From NCBI RefSeq assembly GCF_024808875.1, contig NZ_JANUCT010000013.1:1-64000 (forward strand): DNA of 64,000 nucleotides, in the 5' to 3' direction. This DNA comes from Methylohalomonas lacus (GTDB taxonomy: Bacteria > Pseudomonadota > Gammaproteobacteria > Methylohalomonadales > Methylohalomonadaceae). The notes beneath the pieces were generated by a model, which was given only the letters and a program-made list of their open reading frames with translations, had not been told where the DNA came from and did not search any database. Below are positions 57,412-64,000 of the stretch, in pieces. Position 1 is the first letter of the stretch; each line of letters starts with the position of its first letter. Position numbers and translations under genes: made by a program.

Positions 57412-58905
57412 ATGGCACGGCACGTGTGGCGTTGCCTGGCCGGGCTGCTGCTGTGTCTGGGCCTCGGTGCCTGCGACAATGGCGACGGCCGCGATACCAT
57501 TCGCCTCGGTATTGCTGCCGGGCCGGTGACGCTGGATCCGCGTTTTGCCACCGATGCCGCATCGCATCGCATCAGCCGCCTGCTCTATCGCGGGCTGGTC
57601 GATTTCGACGCCAGCAATCGGCCGGTGCCGGAGCTGGCCGACTGGTCGCAAAGTGATCCGCGCACCTATCGGTTCGAACTGCATGACACACGGCGGCCGT
57701 TTCACCATGGCCATCGCCTGACGGCCGCCGACGTTGCGGCGACCTATCGCTCGGTGCTGGATCCGAAAACCGGTTCGCCACACCGCGGCTCGTTGACGGT
57801 GATCGAAAGCATCGAGGTGATCGACAGCGATACGCTGGTGTTTCATCTGAGCAAGCCCGACCCGCTGTTTCCCGGCCGTCTGACACTGGGCATCCTGCCG
57901 GCCGAAAAGATCGACAGCGGTCATGCCTTCGGTCAGCGTCCGCTCGGTAGTGGCCCGTTGCGACTGGTACGCTGGCCGTCGGAGGAACGCGTCGTGCTCG
58001 AACGCCGCGCTGACGAACAGCGTATCGAGATCGTCACGGTCAAGGATCCGATCGTGCGCGTGCTCAAGCTCATGCGCGGCGAAATCGATCTGGCGCAGGG
58101 CGATCTGCCGCAGGAGCTTTTGACCTGGATGCAGGACCGCGAGGGTGTCGAGGTGGTGACGAAGCGCGGCTCGATTTTCAGTTACCTGGGTTTCAACCTG
58201 CGCGACCCGGTGGTTGGTGAGCCGCTGGTGCGCGAGGCTATTGCTTACGCCATCGATCGTGACGCGATCATCGAACATGTACTGGGTGGCGCGGCGCGTC
58301 CGGCCGGCGGCCTGCTGCCGGCCGATCACTGGGCCGGGCATCCGACACTCGATGGTTACGCCCACGATCCGGCACGTGCCCGGGCCTTGCTCGAACAGGC
58401 CGGTTATGCCGCCGGCGACGGTCCGGCGATCGTTTACAAGACGTCGAACAACCCGGCGCGCATCCGGCTGGCGACGATCATCCAACATCAGCTGAAGGAG
58501 GTCGGTTTCGACGTCGAGATCCGCAGCTACGACTGGGGCACGTTTTACGCTGACATCAAGAGCGGCCAGTTCCAGATGTACAGCCTGTCCTGGGTCGGTC
58601 TGAAACTGCCGGATATCTACCGCTATGTCTTTCACAGTGAGTCGCTGCCGCCGGCCGGCGCCAACCGCGGTCACTATGATAATCCGATCGCCGATGCGTT
58701 GATCGAGGAGGCTGAAAGCCTGGACGAACTCGATGATCAGGCGCTGGTCTACCAGGCGCTGGCAGCGCATCTGCACGCGACCCTGCCGTACGTGCCGCTG
58801 TGGTATGAGGACAACTTGCTGGCGAAACGTCCGGGCATCCGCGATTATGAACTGCCGCCCGACGGCAACTACGACGGCCTGATTACAGTGAAGCGTGAAC
58901 AATGA
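57412..58905 (+). CDS. Peptide-binding lipoprotein (SBP family 5, OppA/DppA-like)
   Basis: The 497-residue protein has a lipobox LGAC (Cys21) and the family 5 pattern: LDPRFATDAASHRISRLLYR at the start of the mature protein, then YRFELHDTRRPFHHGHRLTA and VREAIAYAIDRDAIIEHVL. It captures oligopeptides in the periplasm for an ABC importer. Two matching permease genes lie at 60244-61979, with no ATPase gene here. It overlaps the next gene, an L,D-transpeptidase, by 4 bases. A murein-peptide ligand is plausible but unproven. Confidence 0.9.
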   Translation: MARHVWRCLAGLLLCLGLGACDNGDGRDTIRLGIAAGPVTLDPRFATDAASHRISRLLYRGLVDFDASNRPVPELADWSQSDPRTYRFELHDTRRPFHHGHRLTAADVAATYRSVLDPKTGSPHRGSLTVIESIEVIDSDTLVFHLSKPDPLFPGRLTLGILPAEKIDSGHAFGQRPLGSGPLRLVRWPSEERVVLERRADEQRIEIVTVKDPIVRVLKLMRGEIDLAQGDLPQELLTWMQDREGVEVVTKRGSIFSYLGFNLRDPVVGEPLVREAIAYAIDRDAIIEHVLGGAARPAGGLLPADHWAGHPTLDGYAHDPARARALLEQAGYAAGDGPAIVYKTSNNPARIRLATIIQHQLKEVGFDVEIRSYDWGTFYADIKSGQFQMYSLSWVGLKLPDIYRYVFHSESLPPAGANRGHYDNPIADALIEEAESLDELDDQALVYQALAAHLHATLPYVPLWYEDNLLAKRPGIRDYELPPDGNYDGLITVKREQ

Positions 58906-59387
58906 CGACCGACCTGCGTATAGAGATCAGTATCGGCGAACAGACGCTGGCGCTCTACCGCGGCGAGAAGCTGCTGCGCCGCTACAATGTGTCTACCGCA
59001 CGCAATGGTGCCGGCGAACGGCAGGACAGTTTTTGTACGCCACGCGGCGAACATGTTATCGCCGAGAAGATCGGTGCCGGCTGTGCAGCGGGTACGGTAT
59101 TCGTTGGCCGCCGGCCAACTGGCGAAATCTATGCACCCGAGCTGCGGCAGGCGGCACCGGACCGCGACTGGATACTGACCCGCATTCTCTGGCTGGACGG
59201 CTGCGAGGACGGCATCAATCGTGGCGGCGAGGTCGACAGCAAGCGCCGCTACATCTACATCCACGGCACGCCGGATGATGTCGAACTGGGCGTGCCCGGT
59301 TCGCGCGGCTGCATCCGCATGCGCAATAGCGACATCATGGAACTGTTCGATGAAGTTGAAACCGGCACGCCGGTGTGGATTGGGTGA
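58902..59387 (+). CDS. L,D-transpeptidase, YkuD family, without signal peptide
   Basis: The 161-residue protein starts TTDLRIEISIGEQTLALYRG and carries the catalytic motif YIHGTPDDVELGVPGSRGCI with its His and Cys. That is the full YkuD domain for peptidoglycan cross-linking or protein attachment. No signal sequence is seen, which is odd for a periplasmic enzyme, although many short YkuD proteins are annotated so. The 4-base overlap with the binding-protein gene implies co-expression. Confidence 0.87.
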   Translation: MTTDLRIEISIGEQTLALYRGEKLLRRYNVSTARNGAGERQDSFCTPRGEHVIAEKIGAGCAAGTVFVGRRPTGEIYAPELRQAAPDRDWILTRILWLDGCEDGINRGGEVDSKRRYIYIHGTPDDVELGVPGSRGCIRMRNSDIMELFDEVETGTPVWIG

Positions 59388-59654
59388 CCGGTGATTGGCA
59401 AGGCCTGCTTTCCTGGGAGCGCGCCAATCAAAAGCGCGTAGCGCCACTTTTATCTCTTCCCCCTTGATGGGGGAAGCTGGGATGGGGGTGAATTAAACAG
59501 CCTCGATAATTCAATCACCCCCACCCCGACCCTCCCCCGTTGAGGGGGAGGGAATGGAATGTGGATGGTCGCTGGTTAATGAGTTAACTGGTTAGAGGGC
59601 TAATGAAATTGCAATTTTCCTTGACAGCGAAACAGCTTCAATCAACCAATCAAC
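59388..59654. repeat. Repeat-filled gap with D2 and E3
   Basis: A D element at 59456-59552 has end hairpins CTTCCCCCTTGATGGGGGAA (59457-59476) and CTCCCCCGTTGAGGGGGAG (59532-59550), with core GGGGGTGAATTAAACAGCCT (59484-59503), inverted relative to 13059-13110. An E-like segment follows at 59575-59654 (CCTTGACAGCGAAACAG), ending in a CAATCAACCAATCAACG run. A degraded A-like arm TGGGAGCGCGCC is at 59413. No gene is seen. Confidence 0.7.
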
Positions 59655-60150
59655 GCTTGTCGGTTTCCTCGCGCACGGTTTCGCGCACGAGTTCCCGGGC
59701 GAAGCGCTTCATCTGTGTTTCGTACAGCACCAGTTCGCCGCCGGTGCGCACCACGCCGAGAGCAATGCGCGCCAGCAGTAACAGCAGCAGCAGGGCGATC
59801 ACCCAGGCAACGTAATAGGACAGGCTGAGCCGGTACTGGGGTTCGGCAGCAGCGGATGCGGGATCGCGTTGTGCCGTCGGCGCGCCGTCCGGGCCATAAC
59901 GGTCGAGTTCATCGCCCCGGGCGCCGGATCGGTCAGGTGCTTCCAGCTGCAGCGGTGCAATACTGCGGTCGATGTTCGAACCCTGCTCGATGGCTTCGGC
60001 AAAGCGTTCGATCCGTTGCGGTTCGTGATACAGTTGCCAGGCTTCGTTGAGCACTTCCAGCGCCAGCCACAGGCCGAACAACAGCAGTATCAGGCCGATG
60101 GCGCGGACAACGAAAGCGAAAAAGTCACGGCTGCCGTCATAGAAACTCAT
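59650..60150 (-). CDS. Hypothetical membrane protein with two transmembrane segments
   Basis: I do not recognise this 166-residue protein. The N-terminal helix SFYDGSRDFFAFVVRAIGLI leads into a membrane segment at about 14-34. A polar, acidic middle (residues 45-105) follows, then a second segment YVAWVIALLLLLLLARIALG. The C-terminus is charged (ELVRETVREETDKR). It is transcribed opposite to its neighbours and sits between the binding-protein pair and the permeases, perhaps as an insertion into an ancestral operon. Confidence 0.6.
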   Translation of the reverse strand: MSFYDGSRDFFAFVVRAIGLILLLFGLWLALEVLNEAWQLYHEPQRIERFAEAIEQGSNIDRSIAPLQLEAPDRSGARGDELDRYGPDGAPTAQRDPASAAAEPQYRLSLSYYVAWVIALLLLLLLARIALGVVRTGGELVLYETQMKRFARELVRETVREETDKR

Positions 60151-60243
60151 GGTGGTCCGTCCCTGAATTTTACTGATGTACCCATTCTACTTAACCTGCG
60201 CGCATTTTGCGCGCCGCCGCTGATGCATTGATAATTCGTTCAC

Positions 60244-61170
60244 ATGCTGCGCTATATCGCTTTACGCCTGGCTTCCAGCGCGCTGGTCATCTTCGGTGTT
60301 TCCAGCGTCGTCTTCCTGTTACTGCACCTGGTTCCGGGTGACCCGGTAGAGGTCATGCTGGGCGAGTCCGCCGGCGTGACCGACCGCGAGGCCCTGCGCG
60401 AGGCGCTGGGGCTGAATCTGCCGCTGTGGCAGCAGTGGCTGCAGTACATGCAGCAGCTGCTGCAGTTCGACCTGGGCGTATCGCTGCATTCCAAGCGGCC
60501 GATTGCCGGGCTGTTGGCTGAGCGTATCCCGGTGACCGCGGTACTGGCCGGCGCCAGCCTGCTGCTGGCCTTGCTGCTGGCCGTGCCGCTGGGGGTGCTG
60601 GCGGCGGTCTATCACAACCGCGCCGTTGACCGCGGCGCCATGGTATTTGCCCTGGCCGGCGTGGCGATCCCGAATTTCTGGCTCGGGCCGCTGCTGATCC
60701 TGGTGTTTGCCTACTGGTTCGGCTGGTTGCCGGTCAGCGGCATGCAGGGCCCGGCCTCGGTCATTCTGCCGGCGCTGACCCTGGGCACGGCGCTGGCTGC
60801 CCTGCAGTCGCGCATGATTCGCACCGCCCTGCTCGAGGAGCTCGGTCGCGACTACATCCGTGCCGCACGCGCCCGCGGCTTCAGTCCGTTGCGCGTGATC
60901 GGCCGCCACGCCCTGGGCAACGCGCTGCTGCCGGTGACGACGGTACTCGGCCTGCAGCTGGGTGCCTTGCTGACCGGTGCGGTCGTTACCGAGCAGATAT
61001 TCAACTGGCCCGGCGTCGGCCAGCTGCTGATCGATTCCATCCAGAAGCGCGACTACCCGGTCGTCCAGGCCTGCATCCTGTTCATTAGCCTGACCTATGT
61101 CAGCGTCAATCTGCTCACGGATCTGACCTACGCCGTGCTCGATCCGCGCGTGCGCCTGGAGGCGGAATGA
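60244..61170 (+). CDS. Peptide ABC transporter permease (OppB/DppB type)
   Basis: The 308-residue inner-membrane protein starts MLRYIALRLASSALVIFGVS, then LLHLVPGDPVEVMLGE and six membrane segments. The EAA-like cytoplasmic loop DYIRAARARGFSPLRVIGRH contacts an ATPase. It pairs with the next gene by a 4-base overlap. Substrate type follows from similarity to peptide importers. The binding protein at 57412 is the obvious partner. Confidence 0.92.
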   Translation: MLRYIALRLASSALVIFGVSSVVFLLLHLVPGDPVEVMLGESAGVTDREALREALGLNLPLWQQWLQYMQQLLQFDLGVSLHSKRPIAGLLAERIPVTAVLAGASLLLALLLAVPLGVLAAVYHNRAVDRGAMVFALAGVAIPNFWLGPLLILVFAYWFGWLPVSGMQGPASVILPALTLGTALAALQSRMIRTALLEELGRDYIRAARARGFSPLRVIGRHALGNALLPVTTVLGLQLGALLTGAVVTEQIFNWPGVGQLLIDSIQKRDYPVVQACILFISLTYVSVNLLTDLTYAVLDPRVRLEAE

Positions 61171-61979
61171 ACGGGGTACTGCGTCAGCTGCCGCTGGCCA
61201 TTCTCGCCGCCTGGTCGCTGGCCGCCTTGCTGGCGCCGTGGTTGCCGCTGGCGCCGGACCAGATCGGCTTGGCGCGCATCCTGGAGATTCCGCAACCGGC
61301 CGCCTGGCTGGGGTATGATGATCTCGGCCGGCCGGTGCTGGACCGCCTGATCGTGGGCGCGCGCACTTCGTTTATCGTCGCTGCTGCAGTGGTGTTTCTG
61401 TCGCTGCTGGTTGGTACGACGATTGGCCTGTTCAGTGCATGGTTCGGCGGCTGGTTCGACCGCGTCATCGTCTTCATCACCGACGTGTTCCTGGCGTTTC
61501 CCGGCATTCTGCTGGCGATCGCGCTGGCGGCGGTACTCGGCCCGGGCATCAGCAACGCCGTATTCGCGCTGGCGGCGGTTGGCTGGGTTGGCTTCGCACG
61601 CCTGGCCCGTGCCCAGGCGTTGTCGGTAAAAACCCTGGATCACGTGACTGCGGCGCGGTCGCTGGGCAGCGGCCACTGGGTGATCGCGCGTCGCCATATC
61701 CTGCCGCTGGTGCTGAGTCCGCTGATCGTTCAGGCGACCTTCGAGCTGGCCGGGGTGGTGATCGCCGAGGCAACGCTGTCGTTTCTCGGTCTCGGCGTAC
61801 AGCCGCCCGAGGCTTCGCTGGGGGCGATGATCCGCGACGGCACCCGGTATATGCTGGTCGCGCCCCATATGGTGGTCGCACCGGGACTGGCGGTGTTCAT
61901 CATCGTGCTGAGCGTCAACCTGCTCGGCGATCGCTTGCGCGATCGCATGGACGTGCGGTTTGACGATCACAAACAATGA
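61167..61979 (+). CDS. Peptide ABC transporter permease (OppC/DppC type)
   Basis: The 270-residue protein has the OppC pattern: an N-terminal membrane segment, GYDDLGRPVLDRLIVGARTS, VFLAFPGILLAIALAAVLGP, and the EAA loop DHVTAARSLGSGHWVIARRH. It forms the membrane channel with the preceding permease. No ATP-binding gene follows; nagZ comes directly after, which hints at transport of peptidoglycan fragments. Confidence 0.92.
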   Translation: MNGVLRQLPLAILAAWSLAALLAPWLPLAPDQIGLARILEIPQPAAWLGYDDLGRPVLDRLIVGARTSFIVAAAVVFLSLLVGTTIGLFSAWFGGWFDRVIVFITDVFLAFPGILLAIALAAVLGPGISNAVFALAAVGWVGFARLARAQALSVKTLDHVTAARSLGSGHWVIARRHILPLVLSPLIVQATFELAGVVIAEATLSFLGLGVQPPEASLGAMIRDGTRYMLVAPHMVVAPGLAVFIIVLSVNLLGDRLRDRMDVRFDDHKQ

Positions 61980-61996
61980 CACGGAGACAAGCTGAC

Positions 61997-63055
61997 ATGG
62001 CGCTGGGACCGGTGATGCTCGATCTGCGCGGCAGCCGCATCGAGGCCGACGAATACGAACTGCTGCGGCATCCGGCCACTGGCGGTGTCATCCTGTTTGC
62101 GCGCAATTTTGAATCGGTGGCCCAGCTGGAAGCGCTGGTGCATGAAATCCATGATCTGCGCGAACCGCACCTGCTGGTTGCCGTCGACCACGAGGGTGGT
62201 CGGGTACAGCGCTTCCATGGTGAATTCACGCGCCTGCCGCCCTGCGGTCTGTTCGGCCGGGTTTACGATCGCGGCAAAGAACACGGTCTGGCGCTGGCGG
62301 ATCGCGCCGGCTGGTTGATGGCGGCCGAATTACGCGGTGTCGGCATCGATTTCAGTTTTGCCCCGGTGCTGGACATCGACAAGGGGGTCAGCGAGGTTAT
62401 TGGTGATCGCGCGTTTCATCGTGATGTAGACAGCGTCATGCAGCTGGCGCGGCGCTACATGGACGGCATGCTGCGCGCCGGCATGGCGGCGGTCGGCAAG
62501 CATTTTCCCGGCCACGGCTCTGTAGCTGCCGATTCGCATCACGAGCTACCGGTCGATGAGCGCCGCTTCGAGGACATTCTCATGGAAGACCTGCGCGTAT
62601 TCCGCTACCTGATCGACAATCACCTGGCCGCCATCATGCCGGCACACGTGGTCTATCCGCTGGTGGACGACCGGCCGGCCGGATTTTCGCGTGTCTGGTT
62701 GCAGGATGTGCTGCGTGAACAGCTTGGTTTTCAGGGCGCGATCTTCAGTGACGACCTCGGCATGAGCGGTGCCGCGGTGGCCGGCGATATGGCGGCGCGT
62801 GCCGACGCCGCGCTGGCGGCCGGTTGCGACATGCTGCTCGTCTGTAACAACCAGGCCGGTGCTGCGGCCGTACTCGAGCATGTCAAGACCGCGCCGCCGC
62901 CGGCGACCCAGGCGCGTCTGATGCGCATGCAAGGCCGGCGTGCGCCCGCACTGGCAGAACTGCAGCAGCTGGAACAGTGGCGCACGCTGGCAGCCGAGAT
63001 CGGTACGCTGGACCGGACGCCGGAACTGGACCTGGATAATGACCAGCTTGTATAG
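61997..63055 (+). CDS. nagZ: Beta-N-acetylhexosaminidase NagZ
   Basis: This cytoplasmic glycoside hydrolase family 3 enzyme removes N-acetylglucosamine from anhydromuropeptides during cell-wall recycling. I chose ATG 61997 (352 residues, MALGPVMLDLRG) since GGAG lies upstream; ATG 61976 would overlap the permease stop by 4 bases. The catalytic loop KHFPGHGSVAADSHHELP and the nucleophile segment FSDDLGMSGA are present. Confidence 0.94.
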   Translation: MALGPVMLDLRGSRIEADEYELLRHPATGGVILFARNFESVAQLEALVHEIHDLREPHLLVAVDHEGGRVQRFHGEFTRLPPCGLFGRVYDRGKEHGLALADRAGWLMAAELRGVGIDFSFAPVLDIDKGVSEVIGDRAFHRDVDSVMQLARRYMDGMLRAGMAAVGKHFPGHGSVAADSHHELPVDERRFEDILMEDLRVFRYLIDNHLAAIMPAHVVYPLVDDRPAGFSRVWLQDVLREQLGFQGAIFSDDLGMSGAAVAGDMAARADAALAAGCDMLLVCNNQAGAAAVLEHVKTAPPPATQARLMRMQGRRAPALAELQQLEQWRTLAAEIGTLDRTPELDLDNDQLV

Positions 63056-63950
63056 AATGATCGCCGTCCTGTTGCTGGCACTGTTGGCGGCGCCAGCCGC
63101 CGCCTACGAATGCCAGCCGCTGGAGTTGCGCGAGCCGGCCGCGGCGGTGGATATTCGCCACGACCGCGGCCTGCTCTGGCGCATCAGCAAGCCGGGTTCG
63201 GCAACCAGCTACCTGTACGGTACCATCCACGTTTCCGATCCGGAGATTACCGATCTGCCGGAGCCGGTCCTCGCGGCGCTGGCAGATGCCAGCCATTTTG
63301 TCATGGAAGCGGAACTCGACGGTCCGGCGATGCTCGGTTTTGCCCAGCAGATGTTCTATAGCGACGGCCGGCGTCTGAGTGAGCAACTCGATGACGATCT
63401 GTACACACGCGCCGAGGATTTGCTCGGCCGGCACGGTGTTCCGCCGCTGGCGGCGCAGTCGCTGAAACCCTGGGCGGCATTCATGACCCTGAATATGCCG
63501 CCGGACAATGGTCTGCCGCTGGATCTCGTCCTGATGGAAAAGGCCGAACAGCGCGGCATGAGTGTGCGCGGTCTCGAGACCATGGAAGAGCAGCTGGCAG
63601 TGTTTGCTGACCTCGACGAGTCAGCCCAGCTGCGGCTGCTGGTCGATACACTGTGTCATTACGAGGATCTGCAGCGCGATATGGCGCAAATGAAGACGCT
63701 CTACCGGCAGCGTGATCTGGCGGGCCTGTTCAGGTATCACAACAAATACAATCTGCAGGATCGGGCGGTGTATAAACAACTCATGCAGCGGCTGTTATGG
63801 GATCGCAATCGTGTCATGGCTCAACGGATCGCCGCGATCATCGCGGAAGATGATGCCTTTGTTGCGATTGGTGCGATGCATCTGCCGGGCGCAGAGGGCG
63901 TGCTGACACTGCTCGAGAACGCGGGCTTCAAGGTCCAGATGGTGTACTGA
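63039..63950 (+). CDS. TraB/GumN-family exported protein
   Basis: The 303-residue protein from ATG 63039 (ATG 63057 is possible) has a signal peptide MIAVLLLALLAAPAAAYECQ. The family pattern includes LLWRISKPGSATSYLYGTIH (GTIH motif), then FVMEAEL and the closing FVAIGAMHLPGAEGVLTLLE with its GxxH. TraB/PrgY/GumN proteins are thought to be metal-dependent hydrolases or peptidases. It overlaps the nagZ stop by 17 bases, so co-expression is likely. Confidence 0.87.
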   Translation: MTSLYRMIAVLLLALLAAPAAAYECQPLELREPAAAVDIRHDRGLLWRISKPGSATSYLYGTIHVSDPEITDLPEPVLAALADASHFVMEAELDGPAMLGFAQQMFYSDGRRLSEQLDDDLYTRAEDLLGRHGVPPLAAQSLKPWAAFMTLNMPPDNGLPLDLVLMEKAEQRGMSVRGLETMEEQLAVFADLDESAQLRLLVDTLCHYEDLQRDMAQMKTLYRQRDLAGLFRYHNKYNLQDRAVYKQLMQRLLWDRNRVMAQRIAAIIAEDDAFVAIGAMHLPGAEGVLTLLENAGFKVQMVY

Positions 63951-63952
63951 CA

Positions 63953-64000
63953 ATGAATGAACTCTGGCAGCAATTCAAACCATTCATGGTTGAGACCAGC
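63953..64000 (+). CDS. Start of an unidentified gene (cut by window edge)
   Basis: ATG 63953 opens a frame MNELWQQFKPFMVETS that runs off the window, 2 bases after the TraB/GumN stop. Sixteen residues are too few for identification. Tight spacing suggests the operon with nagZ continues. Confidence 0.4.
   Translation, partial: MNELWQQFKPFMVETS

Overview
The window is about 64 kb of high-GC (roughly 60% by eye), gene-dense chromosome from a type IV pilus-bearing gammaproteobacterium. The evidence for that group is the pilB-pilC-pilD-coaE-zapD-yacG cluster, pilS-pilR-pilA, hda, rluD-pgeF next to bamD, and an ilvI-ilvH-ilvC/pssA/leuA block. I cannot name a genus from sequence alone; a Chromatiales-like lineage is a guess. 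No tRNA, rRNA, CRISPR array or prophage was seen. Layout: (1) 1-130 is the end of an IS256-family insertion sequence sitting inside an intergenic repeat. (2) 226-5757 (minus) is the pilus assembly block with coaE, zapD and yacG. (3) 6018-12092 (minus) holds clpB with a good heat-shock promoter, a Glu/Leu-type dehydrogenase, pgeF and rluD; bamD diverges. (4) 13250-17160 (minus) holds nadE and sucC-sucD. (5) 17311-21215 (plus) is a small membrane protein, pilS, pilR and pilA, with a sigma-54 promoter before pilA. (6) 21303-25997 is a strikingly AT-rich island directly behind pilA: a GT-C-like membrane protein, a polyprenyl-phosphate-sugar-synthase-like GT2, a DUF354 protein and a sulfotransferase. 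It looks like a horizontally acquired surface or pilin glycan module. (7) 26163-37193 is a housekeeping mix: suhB, trmJ, purM, hda, wrbA, arsC, a YihY protein, a PilZ-like protein, acyP and others. (8) 37398-47735 holds proS, ilvI-ilvH-ilvC, a phosphatidylserine-decarboxylase-like protein that has lost its catalytic residues, pssA, a leucine-rich leader peptide, leuA, a family 4 uracil-DNA glycosylase and rimI. (9) 47806-64000 is rich in envelope functions: a Ca/Na exchanger, two L,D-transpeptidases, an exported aspartoacylase-like hydrolase, a cupin, cysM, a YdbH-YdbL pair, an exonuclease, rlmD, a peptide-binding lipoprotein, two peptide permeases, nagZ and a TraB/GumN protein. Several of these could cooperate in peptidoglycan remodelling and recycling. 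The intergenic spaces are loaded with at least five families of short dispersed inverted repeats, called A, B, D, E and F here. They include a compact B-A-B-A array at 27857-28249. The best candidates for new biology are the AT-rich module behind pilA, the dead phosphatidylserine decarboxylase homologue beside pssA, the leuA leader peptide, the lipoprotein form of YdbL beside YdbH, and the repeat families.
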